Assembly (NCBI GenBank): GCA_018240015.1
Contig: JAFEGJ010000003.1
Span: forward strand, 1-44,104
Direction of reading: 5' to 3'
Source: Verrucomicrobiota bacterium
GTDB lineage: Bacteria > Chlamydiota > Chlamydiia > Chlamydiales > Rhabdochlamydiaceae
Length of the DNA stretch: 44,104 nt
The notes under the pieces were generated by a model that was not told where the DNA came from, made no database searches, and saw only the letters and a program-made list of their open reading frames with translations. The stretch's first letter is position 1, and each line of letters begins with the position of its first letter. Of this stretch, positions 23,703 to 31,626 are shown one piece after another. The translations under genes and the position numbers were made by a program.

Positions 23703-24489
23703 TAAAGTTCCCTATATAAAATAGGGCAGCAACAAGCGCGATCGTAGCTCCAGGCGGCCAGTTGAGCTGGAAGGAGGCCCCCAGGCCCACTCCAGTGAAA
23801 AGGCAGCCTAGGAGCACGGCGATACCCATCATCTTCTTGAGATTTTTCGTCCAACTTCCAGCGATCGCCGCTGGAATGGCGAGCATCGTAATGACCAAAA
23901 TCGCTCCCACTACTTCAATAAGCACAACGACAGAAATGGCAACAAGGCAAAGTAAAAAAAGATAGTAGCCTTTGACGGAAACGCCTTGCAATAAAGTTTG
24001 CTCTTCATCGAAAGAGACAGCAAGAAACTTGCGGTAGCACAGAAGGGTAGAAAGAATGACAAGGATGTCCAGAGCGATGAGCAGATAAATATCGCTGCGC
24101 GTCACCCACAAAATGTTTCCAAAAAGAAAGTTCATGAGCTCGACGTTATAGCCAGGCGTGAGCGAAATGAAGATCACACCGATGGCCATCCCTGTCGACC
24201 AAATGGCGGCGATAACTGTATCTTCTCGTTCTCTATATCGCAGATGAATCCATCCAATCACAAAAGCCGAGAGAATAGCAGCCAAAAGAGCTCCTTGGAG
24301 CGGAGTCAGCCAATCTATTCCATGGACGCGTTTGAGCCATAGAAAGAATCCCATGCCGCCCAGAACACTATGTGCTATGCTGCCGCTCAAAAAGACGATG
24401 CGTTTAACGACGATATAAGATCCAACGATGCCCGAAGTGATCGCAGCGACGCATCCGGCCAGGAGTGCCATAGGGAGAAAGGGGCTCAT
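23677..24489 (-). CDS. Metal ABC transporter permease (ZnuB/MntB type)
   Basis: A 270-residue ABC-3 family permease with about eight transmembrane segments, for example GCVAAITSGIVGSYIVVKRIVFLSGSIAHSVLGGMG at the N-terminus and VVLIEVVGAILVITMLAIPAAIA near residue 195. It forms the channel for zinc, manganese or iron. The ATG overlaps the ATPase gene by 4 bp, completing a solute-binding / ATPase / permease operon. Confidence 0.9.
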   Translation of the reverse strand: MSPFLPMALLAGCVAAITSGIVGSYIVVKRIVFLSGSIAHSVLGGMGFFLWLKRVHGIDWLTPLQGALLAAILSAFVIGWIHLRYREREDTVIAAIWSTGMAIGVIFISLTPGYNVELMNFLFGNILWVTRSDIYLLIALDILVILSTLLCYRKFLAVSFDEEQTLLQGVSVKGYYLFLLCLVAISVVVLIEVVGAILVITMLAIPAAIAGSWTKNLKKMMGIAVLLGCLFTGVGLGASFQLNWPPGATIALVAALFYIGNFIKVSSSGR

Positions 24490-25181
24490 AAGGACCTCGG
24501 GGGGTGGTAAAGGCCGTGGACAAAATGGTGGCAGACTTCCTCTGACGAAAATATGTGCACCGAGCGTTGAACAGAGATAAATCGATCTGCTCTTTCCAAA
24601 ACAGAATGGAGATCATGGGTGACCATTAAAATGGTCATCTTTTTTCTAAGCTCGAGAAGGAGTGTATAAATTTCGCGCTCGGTTTCCATGTCGATGCTGG
24701 CCGTTGGCTCGTCTAAAAGAAGAAGTCTCGGCGCGGTTGTGAGAGCTCTGGCGATGAGTACGCGCTGTGCTTGTCCACCCGACAGCGTTCCAAAAGGCTG
24801 GTGGGCAAGAGACTCCAAGTTGACTTGTTTGAGCGCCTTTAGGGCGCGCTCTGTGGCCATTTTGCGAGGAAGTGATAACGCTCCCATCATGACAACTTCT
24901 AACGCCGAAATGGGAAATTGTTTATCGAAGGAGGCAAACTGCGGCACATAGCCGATCTCAGAGCGGGCCTCTTCAGGAGTTTTTCCTAAAATCGAGATGC
25001 TGCCTTTTTGCGGCTGGATAAAACCCATGAGGAGCTTGAGTAGTGTCGTTTTGCCACCACCATTGGGGCCAAAAATAGCGATGAACTCTCCTGTCGCAAT
25101 GGAAAGATCGACATCTTCGACGACGGGAAGCCTCAGGTCATATCCAAAGGTGACGCCTTGTAGTTCAATTGCTTTTGGCAA
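24486..25181 (-). CDS. Metal ABC transporter ATPase (ZnuC type)
   Basis: A 231-residue ABC ATPase with Walker A FGPNGGGKTT (about 38-47), signature LSGGQAQRVLIARAL (about 135-149), Walker B LLLLDEPT and H-loop VTHDLHSV. It powers the adjacent ABC-3 permease. It starts 17 bp before the end of the binding-protein gene. Confidence 0.93.
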   Translation of the reverse strand: MPKAIELQGVTFGYDLRLPVVEDVDLSIATGEFIAIFGPNGGGKTTLLKLLMGFIQPQKGSISILGKTPEEARSEIGYVPQFASFDKQFPISALEVVMMGALSLPRKMATERALKALKQVNLESLAHQPFGTLSGGQAQRVLIARALTTAPRLLLLDEPTASIDMETEREIYTLLLELRKKMTILMVTHDLHSVLERADRFISVQRSVHIFSSEEVCHHFVHGLYHPPRSL

Positions 25182-26019
25182 GAAGATTTCCTAAAGTTTG
25201 CATTGTTTCAAAATAATTGGCTGCATAAGGATCGATTTCGTACACAGGGAGCCCCAGCTTTTCCGCGATGAGAATAGCACCCTTATTATTGTATTCTGGC
25301 AAAATAAATACGGCGCGCACCGTGTTTTTTTGAGCCGTCTGGAGCATGTTTTCGATATCTTGGGGCAAGGGATCTTTCCCTTCCACTTCCACAGACAGCT
25401 GCTCGAGGCCAAACTCTTCACAAAAATAACCAAAAGCGGGGTGCGACACGAGCATCGCCTGACCTTTAATAGGAGCCAGCTGCTGAGTGAGCTGCAGATC
25501 GAGAGCCTCTAAATCTTTTAAAAGAGCCCCCAGGCCATTTTGAAATTTTTCTTTGTGCTCAGGGTATGTTTCTTCCAAAGTTTGGGCGATGATTTTCGAC
25601 TGCTCCATGGCAAGTTTGGGACTCATCCATAAATGCCTATCGAGGCCTTCTTCTCCTTCATGCCGCAGTCCAAACCCTTTTGTTAGGTCCACGACGATCA
25701 ATTGAGGATTATTTTCTTCCATCGCACCCAGGACGCGGGTTTCTATCGTTTCGCCTAGACGAAACCATATATGCACGCCTAAAATTCTTTCTACCTGTTT
25801 GGGTGTGGGTTCATAAATGTGGGGATTTGTTCCAGGGGGAACCAATACTTCGACTTTGAGAAGGTCTCCCGCAATGCGCTGGGTGAATGTGGCATAGGGT
25901 GCCGTTGTGACTAGGACATCAGCTGGCCGCTCAGAGGATTGACAGCTGAACAATAAAAGCAAAAGTGAAAATAAAAATTTATATAATTTCACATATAAAA
26001 TATCGCTCTTGTGAGCCAT
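25165..26019 (-). CDS. Metal-binding lipoprotein of ABC importer (ZnuA type)
   Basis: A 284-residue cluster A-I solute-binding protein. A signal peptide ends in LLLFSC (lipobox). Probable metal ligands are His in PPGTNPHIYEP, His in RHLWMSPKLA, His in VSHPAFGYF and Asp in YEIDPYA. No long His-rich loop is present, so the metal (Zn, Mn or Fe) cannot be told. ATG 26019 is used; the signal peptide starts with a short charged stretch. Its upstream region is shared with the divergent tRNA-Ser promoter. Confidence 0.9.
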   Translation of the reverse strand: MAHKSDILYVKLYKFLFSLLLLLFSCQSSERPADVLVTTAPYATFTQRIAGDLLKVEVLVPPGTNPHIYEPTPKQVERILGVHIWFRLGETIETRVLGAMEENNPQLIVVDLTKGFGLRHEGEEGLDRHLWMSPKLAMEQSKIIAQTLEETYPEHKEKFQNGLGALLKDLEALDLQLTQQLAPIKGQAMLVSHPAFGYFCEEFGLEQLSVEVEGKDPLPQDIENMLQTAQKNTVRAVFILPEYNNKGAILIAEKLGLPVYEIDPYAANYFETMQTLGNLLAKSN

Positions 26020-26040
26020 TGTTCGCAACTAAAATTCAGC

Positions 26041-26069
26041 TTGTCACATTCTCGAAAGTCAGATATTCT
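26041..26069 (+). promoter_or_regulatory. Promoter of tRNA-Ser
   Basis: TTGTCA (26041-26046) and TATTCT (26064-26069) with a 17-bp spacer; the -10 ends 11 bases before the tRNA 5' end at 26081. This is the same geometry as for tRNA-Phe. Confidence 0.65.
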
Positions 26070-26080
26070 GTCCAGCTCTT

Positions 26081-26168
26081 GGAGGAGTGTCCGAGTGGCC
26101 GATGGAGCACGCTTGGAAAGCGTGTAAACGTGATAAACGTTTCGTGGGTTCGAATCCCACCTCCTCCG
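26081..26168 (+). tRNA. tRNA-Ser (anticodon GGA)
   Basis: An 88-nt class II tRNA. Acceptor GGAGGAG pairs with CTCCTCC. The anticodon stem CACGC/GCGTG encloses TTGGAAA with anticodon GGA. A long variable arm is present, and the T-arm GTGGG-TTCGAAT-CCCAC is followed by discriminator G at 26168. CCA is not encoded. Confidence 0.96.
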
Positions 26169-26280
26169 AAATGAAATGAAGGAGGAAGCAGCTTTAGCTG
26201 CGTGGTGGCGATGTTTGCGAAGCAAACACCCGGAGGGCGAAGGTCGTAAGACCGCAGTCCATCCCACCTCCTCCGAAACG
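26154..26280 (+). repeat. tRNA-Ser 3'-end duplication with hairpin string
   Basis: ATCCCACCTCCTCCGAAA occurs at 26154-26171, as the tRNA-Ser 3' end plus three bases, and again exactly at 26261-26278. Both copies are followed by a TGAAATGAAG or CGAAGTGAAG stretch. Between them are hairpins GCAGC-TTTA-GCTGC (26188-26201), GTTTGC-GAA-GCAAAC (26213-26227) and GGTC-GTAA-GACC (26242-26253). The repeat unit is 107 bp. It has the same design as the tRNA-Phe tail. Confidence 0.82.
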
Positions 26281-26351
26281 AAGTGAAGAGAAATTTATAG
26301 GTTTGAAAAAAATCTTTCGTAAAGCTAAAAGTGGAATCTTAAAGGTTTGAG

Positions 26352-26831
26352 ATGCGCTGCCCTTTTTGCAATTTTGAAGAATCGAAAGTGACGGATTCTC
26401 GCAATGCTGTAGAGCAAAATGCGATCCGTCGTCGCAGAGAATGTTTGCAATGTGCCAAGCGTTTTACGACGTTTGAAACTCTCGATTTGACGATTCAAGT
26501 TCATAAGCGCGATGGGAGTTATGAGGATTTTAATCAGGAAAAACTCATCCGCGGAATGGACGCTGCGTGCCACCACACTAGAATTAGTCATGATCAGGTG
26601 CGGGCGATGGCTTCTCAAATTGCAGCCGATTTGACGGAGAAGCAAGTCAGAGAAGTTGAGACGACAGAGCTAGGCGAGATTGTGATGAAGCACTTGAAAG
26701 AACTCGATTCGATTGCGTATATACGATTTGCTTGTGTTTACCGCCGCTTTAACGATGTTGATGAACTAATGGACGAAATTCAAAGTATAACTCCTGTAGA
26801 GGAATCAGAATATGCCACTAAAAAAGAGTGA
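26352..26831 (+). CDS. nrdR: Transcriptional repressor NrdR
   Basis: A 159-residue protein with an N-terminal zinc ribbon (MRCPFCNFEE...CLQCAKRFTTFE) and an ATP-cone (VHKRDGSYEDFNQEKLIRGMDAACH). It represses ribonucleotide reductase genes in response to dATP/ATP. First gene of the long rightward chain; its end overlaps the dksA-like gene by 20 bp. The order nrdR-dksA-lspA is shared with Chlamydia. Confidence 0.95.
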   Translation: MRCPFCNFEESKVTDSRNAVEQNAIRRRRECLQCAKRFTTFETLDLTIQVHKRDGSYEDFNQEKLIRGMDAACHHTRISHDQVRAMASQIAADLTEKQVREVETTELGEIVMKHLKELDSIAYIRFACVYRRFNDVDELMDEIQSITPVEESEYATKKE

Positions 26832-27180
26832 TATCGCAAGATTTAAAAAGCGCCTCGAAGAAATGCGCGCACAGATGATGCAGCTTGCACGTAATACAAC
26901 AGAGGAAGTGAAAACGCCCGAGGAAGCGAAGGGCTATTCACAACATCAAGCAGATGAAGGTACGGATGACTTTGACCGTAGCATCAGTCTGCAAGTTTCC
27001 GATCAAGAATTTAAAATTCTTCGCCAAATTGAACGGGCGTTAGAAAAAATAGATGAAAATACATACGGCATCTGTGATATCAGTGGAGAAGAGATACCGC
27101 TTCCTAGGTTGGAAGCGATTCCATACGCTACGATGACAGTGAAAGCTCAAGAGATGCTCGAGAAAGGGTTGATACAGTGA
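26812..27180 (+). CDS. DksA/TraR-family protein lacking most zinc ligands
   Basis: A 122-residue DksA/TraR-like protein. The N-terminal coiled coil (FKKRLEEMRAQMMQLARNTTEE) and the QADEGTDDFDRS acidic tip region match the family that enters the RNA polymerase secondary channel. The C-terminal finger reads YGICDISGEEIPLPRLEAIPYATMTVKAQE: the fold pattern is kept, but only one of the four usual cysteines remains (C-x-x-S ... T-x-x-A), so zinc cannot be bound classically. Its stop overlaps the lspA start. Confidence 0.87.
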   Translation: MPLKKSDIARFKKRLEEMRAQMMQLARNTTEEVKTPEEAKGYSQHQADEGTDDFDRSISLQVSDQEFKILRQIERALEKIDENTYGICDISGEEIPLPRLEAIPYATMTVKAQEMLEKGLIQ

Positions 27181-27689
27181 AAGGTTTCTTAAAGCTGCTA
27201 GTGATAGCTCTGCCGATCCTTTGTTTAGACTACGTGTCGAAGGGTCTCGCATCCTTTTTTTTGCATCCGATGCAATATTCTCCTGTTTTTCCTTATGGCG
27301 GCGTGGCCGTCTTTCACAACTTTTTAGGTATCGATTTTTGTCTTAATTACGTTGCAAACCACGGCATCGCGTGGGGACTATTTGGAGAGATGCCCTTTCT
27401 GATTGTGACCCTCCGGATTCTGATCGTTGCATCACTGATCGGCTACATGATCTTTTCACCGAAATCTAGGAGCTACCTAGTTCCTCTGACGCTCATCATC
27501 ACGGGCGCGATCGGCAATATCATCGACTTCTTTCTCTATGGCCATGTGGTCGATATTTTCCACTTCATCTTCTGGGGATATTCTTATCCTGTGTTCAATA
27601 TCGCCGATGCTTCGATATTTGTTGGCATTTGCTCCATCCTCCTGATGCCCTACTTTAATAAACGTACGTATGCTCCCTCTGAGAGTTAG
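27177..27689 (+). CDS. lspA: Lipoprotein signal peptidase
   Basis: A 170-residue inner-membrane aspartyl protease with four hydrophobic segments. The catalytic region is AIGNIIDFFLYGHVVDIFHF followed by PVFNIADASI, which supplies the two aspartates. It cleaves prolipoprotein signal peptides, such as those on the Wza-like and ZnuA-like proteins here. The start is GTG at 27177, overlapping the previous stop as GTGA. Confidence 0.93.
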   Translation: MKGFLKLLVIALPILCLDYVSKGLASFFLHPMQYSPVFPYGGVAVFHNFLGIDFCLNYVANHGIAWGLFGEMPFLIVTLRILIVASLIGYMIFSPKSRSYLVPLTLIITGAIGNIIDFFLYGHVVDIFHFIFWGYSYPVFNIADASIFVGICSILLMPYFNKRTYAPSES

Positions 27690-28338
27690 TTCAGTCGCAG
27701 AGCCTTACAACGTCTCCAAATGGCTCAAACATCAAGTGCTGCTCGATCCGAGCGAAATGGAAGATTTGTTTGAGATGTCATTTTCTCTCTACAATGTTTC
27801 TGAGGTCACAAGTGAGCCCGAGCTTTCGAAAAAAAACTTCCTCGCCCTTTATCGAGAGTATATAGCCGCTTTGCAAAACGGATCGCTCCAGTTTCCAAAA
27901 GATATGCGTCGCTATTTTTCTGCCGCTCTTTCTTGTACACCGGAGGCGCTGTATCTTCAAAAGGTGAGAGAAGGCTCTTTTCTTGTAAAGCCAAGTAAAC
28001 CGCTCGTTCAGCTGCAAGCCCATTATTTTTTGCCCTCGCATGTCGATGGAAGAATCTATCCTCTCGTTTTTGGTGAAGACAGTGTGGCTTGGGGGCTTCA
28101 GTTTGCTTATCCACAAATATTCCAGGGGGAAGATTACGAAAAAGTCGGTGCACAATTTGAAAACACGGCACTTTTTCAGCTGATTGGAAGATGGATTCGG
28201 GAGCACACCGTGCCCACAACTTTCATCTGGAATGAACAAAAGGTTGCAACGCCGCTACGCCTGGGCAAAAATTGTTTTTCTTGGATCCATCGGCATCCAC
28301 AACTTCTTTCCAAAGGAATAAAAATCCATGTCTATTGA
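27670..28338 (+). CDS. Conserved-looking hypothetical protein in the lspA-cinA operon
   Basis: A 222-residue soluble protein with no signal peptide that overlaps lspA by 20 bp and cinA by 11 bp. Distinct stretches are YFLPSHVDGRIYPLVFGEDSVAWGLQFAYPQIF (about 119-151) and TFIWNEQKVATPLRLGKNCFSWIHRHPQL. I do not recognise a family. The embedded operon position and even codon use indicate a genuine gene, possibly chlamydia-specific. Confidence 0.75.
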   Translation: MLPLRVSSVAEPYNVSKWLKHQVLLDPSEMEDLFEMSFSLYNVSEVTSEPELSKKNFLALYREYIAALQNGSLQFPKDMRRYFSAALSCTPEALYLQKVREGSFLVKPSKPLVQLQAHYFLPSHVDGRIYPLVFGEDSVAWGLQFAYPQIFQGEDYEKVGAQFENTALFQLIGRWIREHTVPTTFIWNEQKVATPLRLGKNCFSWIHRHPQLLSKGIKIHVY

Positions 28339-29434
28339 AGTGGTAGCCATCGGTAACGAAGTTCTCTCAGGTCTAGTTGTGAATACGAACGCCTCCTACA
28401 TCGGCAAAAAATTTGCAGATTTGGGGTGGATGGTGTCTCGAAACACGGTTCTTCCCGATGAAATTCCTGTGATGGTTCAAGGTCTTAAAGACGCGCTCCA
28501 AAGATCTAGCGTCGTGATTGTCACCGGAGGTCTGGGTCCTACCATCGATGATCTGACTCCCTCGGCCGCTGCGCAGGTATGCCGAAGTGCGCCGAGTGAG
28601 CTTTCAAATCCCGTGGGTTCTGCTCCCGGCTTTTTGTATCAAGAAAATGGAAAATATCTTTTTTTGCTCCCCGGCGTTCCTTCTGAAATGCATGCCATGT
28701 TCGAATTGCATGTTCTGCCTACGCTTGCTAAACTTTTTCCAGCGCGAGGGTTTCGCAATAAAATTCACCTCTGCTTTTTAAGCGAGCAGGAAGTTGATCC
28801 GCTTTTGAGAAATCTGCAACAAAAATATCCGAATCTCGACATCGGCATTTATCCCAGTTACGGAAAACTCTCCATCGCTCTTTCGGCGCTTTCTAAAAAT
28901 CCTGTCGATGTGGCGTCGGAAGAGATTTCCAAAAAATTTGCGAAGCATCTTTTTACCTCAGAGAGCGGCAACGTCGAAGAAGCGATCCACCAGTGGATGA
29001 TTACTCATAAAAAAACGCTCGCGCTTGCGGAGTCTTGCACCGGAGGCACGATGGCGACGCTTCTGACCGCGCTCCCCGGGGCTTCCCAGTATTTTCTAGG
29101 ATCACTCGTCACTTACAGCGACGAGCTGAAGAAGAATATTCTCGGAGTTTCGAGCGAGACAATTGAAAAAAACGGCGCCGTCAGCCGCGCTACCGTCACC
29201 GAGATGCTCGAAGGGATCTTTCGGGTGACGAAGGCTGATTATGGTATAGCTGTTTCCGGGATTGCCGGACCCGGCGGCGGCTCGAAAGAAAAACCCGTCG
29301 GTACTGTTTGGTATGCGCTGGGCCAGCGTGGTAAAACTCCTGTGATCGATACCTTTTTGGCAAAAGGAACGAGAGAGTCGATCATCCAAATGACATCCAA
29401 ACGACTCCTATCTTTTCTGTGGCTACACCTATGA
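28328..29434 (+). CDS. cinA: CinA-like protein (MoCF-like domain + PncC amidase domain), shortened
   Basis: A 368-residue CinA. The N-terminal COG1058 domain shows VVAIGNEVLSGLVVNTNASYI and VIVTGGLGPTIDDLTPSAAAQV. The C-terminal PncC domain (NMN amidohydrolase) shows ALAESCTGGTMATLLTALPGASQYFLGSLVTYS and GIAGPGGGSKEKPVGTVW. It is shorter than the usual 410-420 residues: about 40 residues between GGLGPTIDDLT and the NPVGSAPGF motif are missing. It probably recycles the pyridine nucleotide by-product NMN. Its TGA overlaps the next ATG. Confidence 0.9.
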   Translation: MSIEVVAIGNEVLSGLVVNTNASYIGKKFADLGWMVSRNTVLPDEIPVMVQGLKDALQRSSVVIVTGGLGPTIDDLTPSAAAQVCRSAPSELSNPVGSAPGFLYQENGKYLFLLPGVPSEMHAMFELHVLPTLAKLFPARGFRNKIHLCFLSEQEVDPLLRNLQQKYPNLDIGIYPSYGKLSIALSALSKNPVDVASEEISKKFAKHLFTSESGNVEEAIHQWMITHKKTLALAESCTGGTMATLLTALPGASQYFLGSLVTYSDELKKNILGVSSETIEKNGAVSRATVTEMLEGIFRVTKADYGIAVSGIAGPGGGSKEKPVGTVWYALGQRGKTPVIDTFLAKGTRESIIQMTSKRLLSFLWLHL

Positions 29435-30246
29435 CCTATCATCTCGTTGATTCTGGAGCGGAACAAAAACTCGAGCGCTTTGGCGATGTGCTCCTCGCCC
29501 GGCCCTGCGCGCAAGCGGTATGGCGACCGCAATTGTCTTCCATCGAATGGAACAAAGCAGACGCAACTTTTTCGCGCCTTCCCTCTAACCAGTGGAAAAA
29601 ATCGCGCCATCTTCCTGCTTCGTGGGTCGTTAATTGGCAGGGTATCGATTTTAAAATTGCGCCCACCGATTTTGGCCATGTCGGTCTTTTTCCAGAACAC
29701 GGCCTTTTGTGGAAGTGGATGGGAGAGCGCGTCGAAAAAAATGACAACATCCTCAATCTATTTGCCTATACGGGCGGCGCGTCTCTTTATCTCGCTAAAA
29801 AAGATGTCAAAGTCTGCCACGTCGATGCTTCCAAAGGCATTATCACGTGGGCCCGCGAAAATGCCGCTCTCAATGAACTAGAGAAAGCTCCCATTCGGTG
29901 GATCATCGACGACGTCCTCAAATTTCTCACAAGGGAAGTTCGCCGTGGTGTAACTTACGATGGCATTCTTCTCGATCCTCCGACGTTTGGAAGGGGCAGC
30001 AAAGGAGAAGTATTCAAAATTGAGAGAGATCTTATTCCTATCTTAGAGCTGTGCGTGAAGTTGCTATCCAAAAAAGCTCGCTTTCTTCTCCTCACATGCC
30101 ACACGCCTGGTTACACGCCGCTTGTCCTCAGTCATCTCCTCCACCAGGTAATGGGTAGAAAAACCATCTCCAGCGGAGAACTTGTGATCCCTTCTACCCA
30201 CCTCGACCTTCCTTCGGGAACCTATGCGAGGTGGCATGCAGATTAG
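29431..30246 (+). CDS. RlmI-like SAM-dependent rRNA methyltransferase
   Basis: A 271-residue Rossmann-fold methyltransferase. SAM-binding ILNLFAYTGGASLYLAKK (about 106-123), VDASKGIITWARENAALN, and the catalytic-region motif GILLDPPTFGRG (about 179-190) match the RlmI/RlmK branch that makes 5-methylcytosine or N2-methylguanosine in 23S rRNA. It lacks the N-terminal PUA domain of RlmI. The ATG at 29431 overlaps the cinA stop (ATGA). Confidence 0.85.
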   Translation: MTYHLVDSGAEQKLERFGDVLLARPCAQAVWRPQLSSIEWNKADATFSRLPSNQWKKSRHLPASWVVNWQGIDFKIAPTDFGHVGLFPEHGLLWKWMGERVEKNDNILNLFAYTGGASLYLAKKDVKVCHVDASKGIITWARENAALNELEKAPIRWIIDDVLKFLTREVRRGVTYDGILLDPPTFGRGSKGEVFKIERDLIPILELCVKLLSKKARFLLLTCHTPGYTPLVLSHLLHQVMGRKTISSGELVIPSTHLDLPSGTYARWHAD

Positions 30247-31036
30247 TAGCGCCCAAAATCCAAAAATCAAACAACTGCTCCACCTACGCGATAGAAAAGA
30301 GCGCGATGAAAGCGGCCTCTTTCTTATCGAAGGTTATCGCGAGATCAGCCGTGCTGTGAAAGGCGGCGTCCATTTTGTTTCAGTATTTATTTGTCCGCAG
30401 TTATTTCTGGGCGAAAACGAAAAATCCCTCCTCGCGCAAATTCCTTTAAAGCCCTACGAACTCCCGCCGCACCTTTTCGAAAAAATCTCGTACCGCGATC
30501 GTCCCGACGGACTTGTCGCGATAGCGCATCAGATGAAACGGACCCTTAAAGACATCCATTTCCAGAATAAAATTCCGTTTCTTGTTATTGCAGAGGCGAT
30601 CGAAAAACCGGGCAATTTAGGTACTATTCTTCGCTCCGCCGACGCCGCAGGAGCCGATGGCGTCATCGTATGCGATCGTTGCACCGATATCTACAACCCC
30701 AACGTTGTACGCGCCTCTGTCGGCACGCTCTTCACTCTTCCCGTCGTTGAAGCCACCAGCGCAGAGACGTTTACTTGGCTCCAAAAACACTCCGTGCAAG
30801 TGGTTGCGGCTACTCCCGCTGCATCGCTAGAATTTACTGATGCTGACCTATCAGGCCCCCTCGCTATCGCAGTGGGCACTGAACAAATCGGACTTTCCGA
30901 AATCTGGATGAAAGCCGCGGACATCCAAATACGGATTCCGATGAACGGCGTTGCCGACTCTCTCAACGTCGCCACCGCGACAACCTTAATTCTGTATGAA
31001 GCTCTTAGACAAAGAAAGCATCGTTTTCCTGGATAA
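30236..31036 (+). CDS. SpoU/TrmH-family RNA 2'-O-methyltransferase
   Basis: A 266-residue SPOUT methyltransferase. The N-terminal substrate-binding part starts ISSAQNPKIKQLLHLRDRKERDESGLFLIEG. The knotted domain contains AEAIEKPGNLGTILRSADAAGADGVIV (motif 1), LAIAVGTEQIGLSE (motif 2) and IPMNGVADSLNVATATTLILYE (motif 3). It methylates rRNA or tRNA ribose. ATG 30236 overlaps the end of the previous gene. Confidence 0.9.
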   Translation: MQISSAQNPKIKQLLHLRDRKERDESGLFLIEGYREISRAVKGGVHFVSVFICPQLFLGENEKSLLAQIPLKPYELPPHLFEKISYRDRPDGLVAIAHQMKRTLKDIHFQNKIPFLVIAEAIEKPGNLGTILRSADAAGADGVIVCDRCTDIYNPNVVRASVGTLFTLPVVEATSAETFTWLQKHSVQVVAATPAASLEFTDADLSGPLAIAVGTEQIGLSEIWMKAADIQIRIPMNGVADSLNVATATTLILYEALRQRKHRFPG

Positions 31037-31619
31037 CCATCTTCTCGCCGTCGATAAGCCAGCGATGGTAGAGACGCAAGGGGAGCTCCTCACTGCTGCC
31101 AAGCAATGGATCAAAGACCGGTTTAAAAAACCGGGAGCCGTTTTTCTCGAGCCCATCCACCGTCTCGACAAACCCGCCTGTGGGATCGTCCTCTTTGCAC
31201 GCACCAGCAAAGCACTCTCACGACTGCAAGAAGAAATGCGTGAAAGGCGCATTAAAAAAACCTACCACGCGATTATCGAGGGCACACTCCCAGCAAAAGA
31301 GGGGACATTGCGTCATCATCTGACGCATGGAGAATTTCGTGCGCATGTCGATGCCAAAGGAAAAGAGGCGATTTTGCACTACAGCGTGATCGAGAAAAAA
31401 GGAAATAAAACACTGATAGAAATTTCTTTAGAAACAGGCCGCTACCATCAAATTCGGGCGCAACTTGGTGCCATCAAGTGTCCCATACTCGGTGATAAAA
31501 AATATGGGAGTCATACTGACTATTCGAGCGGCATTGCCCTTCGCCATGTGTGCATGGAGTTGGAGCATCCTGTGACAAAACAACCTTTATCTCTCAAAAT
31601 AAAAGGATTTTCGCTATGA
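30996..31619 (+). CDS. RluA-family pseudouridine synthase
   Basis: A 207-residue RluA-type synthase, short because no S4 domain is present. The catalytic motif is EPIHRLDKPACGIVLFAR with the conserved Asp; ETGRYHQIRAQL and ILGDKKYGS follow. It isomerises uridine in rRNA or tRNA. It overlaps the SpoU gene by 41 bp. Confidence 0.9.
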   Translation: MKLLDKESIVFLDNHLLAVDKPAMVETQGELLTAAKQWIKDRFKKPGAVFLEPIHRLDKPACGIVLFARTSKALSRLQEEMRERRIKKTYHAIIEGTLPAKEGTLRHHLTHGEFRAHVDAKGKEAILHYSVIEKKGNKTLIEISLETGRYHQIRAQLGAIKCPILGDKKYGSHTDYSSGIALRHVCMELEHPVTKQPLSLKIKGFSL

Positions 31620-31626
31620 TGGCACC

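Noticed and set aside
26188-26253. Hairpin string after tRNA-Ser as a CRISPR array
   Set aside because: The hairpins differ from each other, there is no regular repeat-spacer pattern and no cas gene is near.
27806-28219. Open frames on the minus strand within the unknown gene at 27670-28338
   Set aside because: They run against a rightward operon with overlapping genes on both sides and have no start signals.
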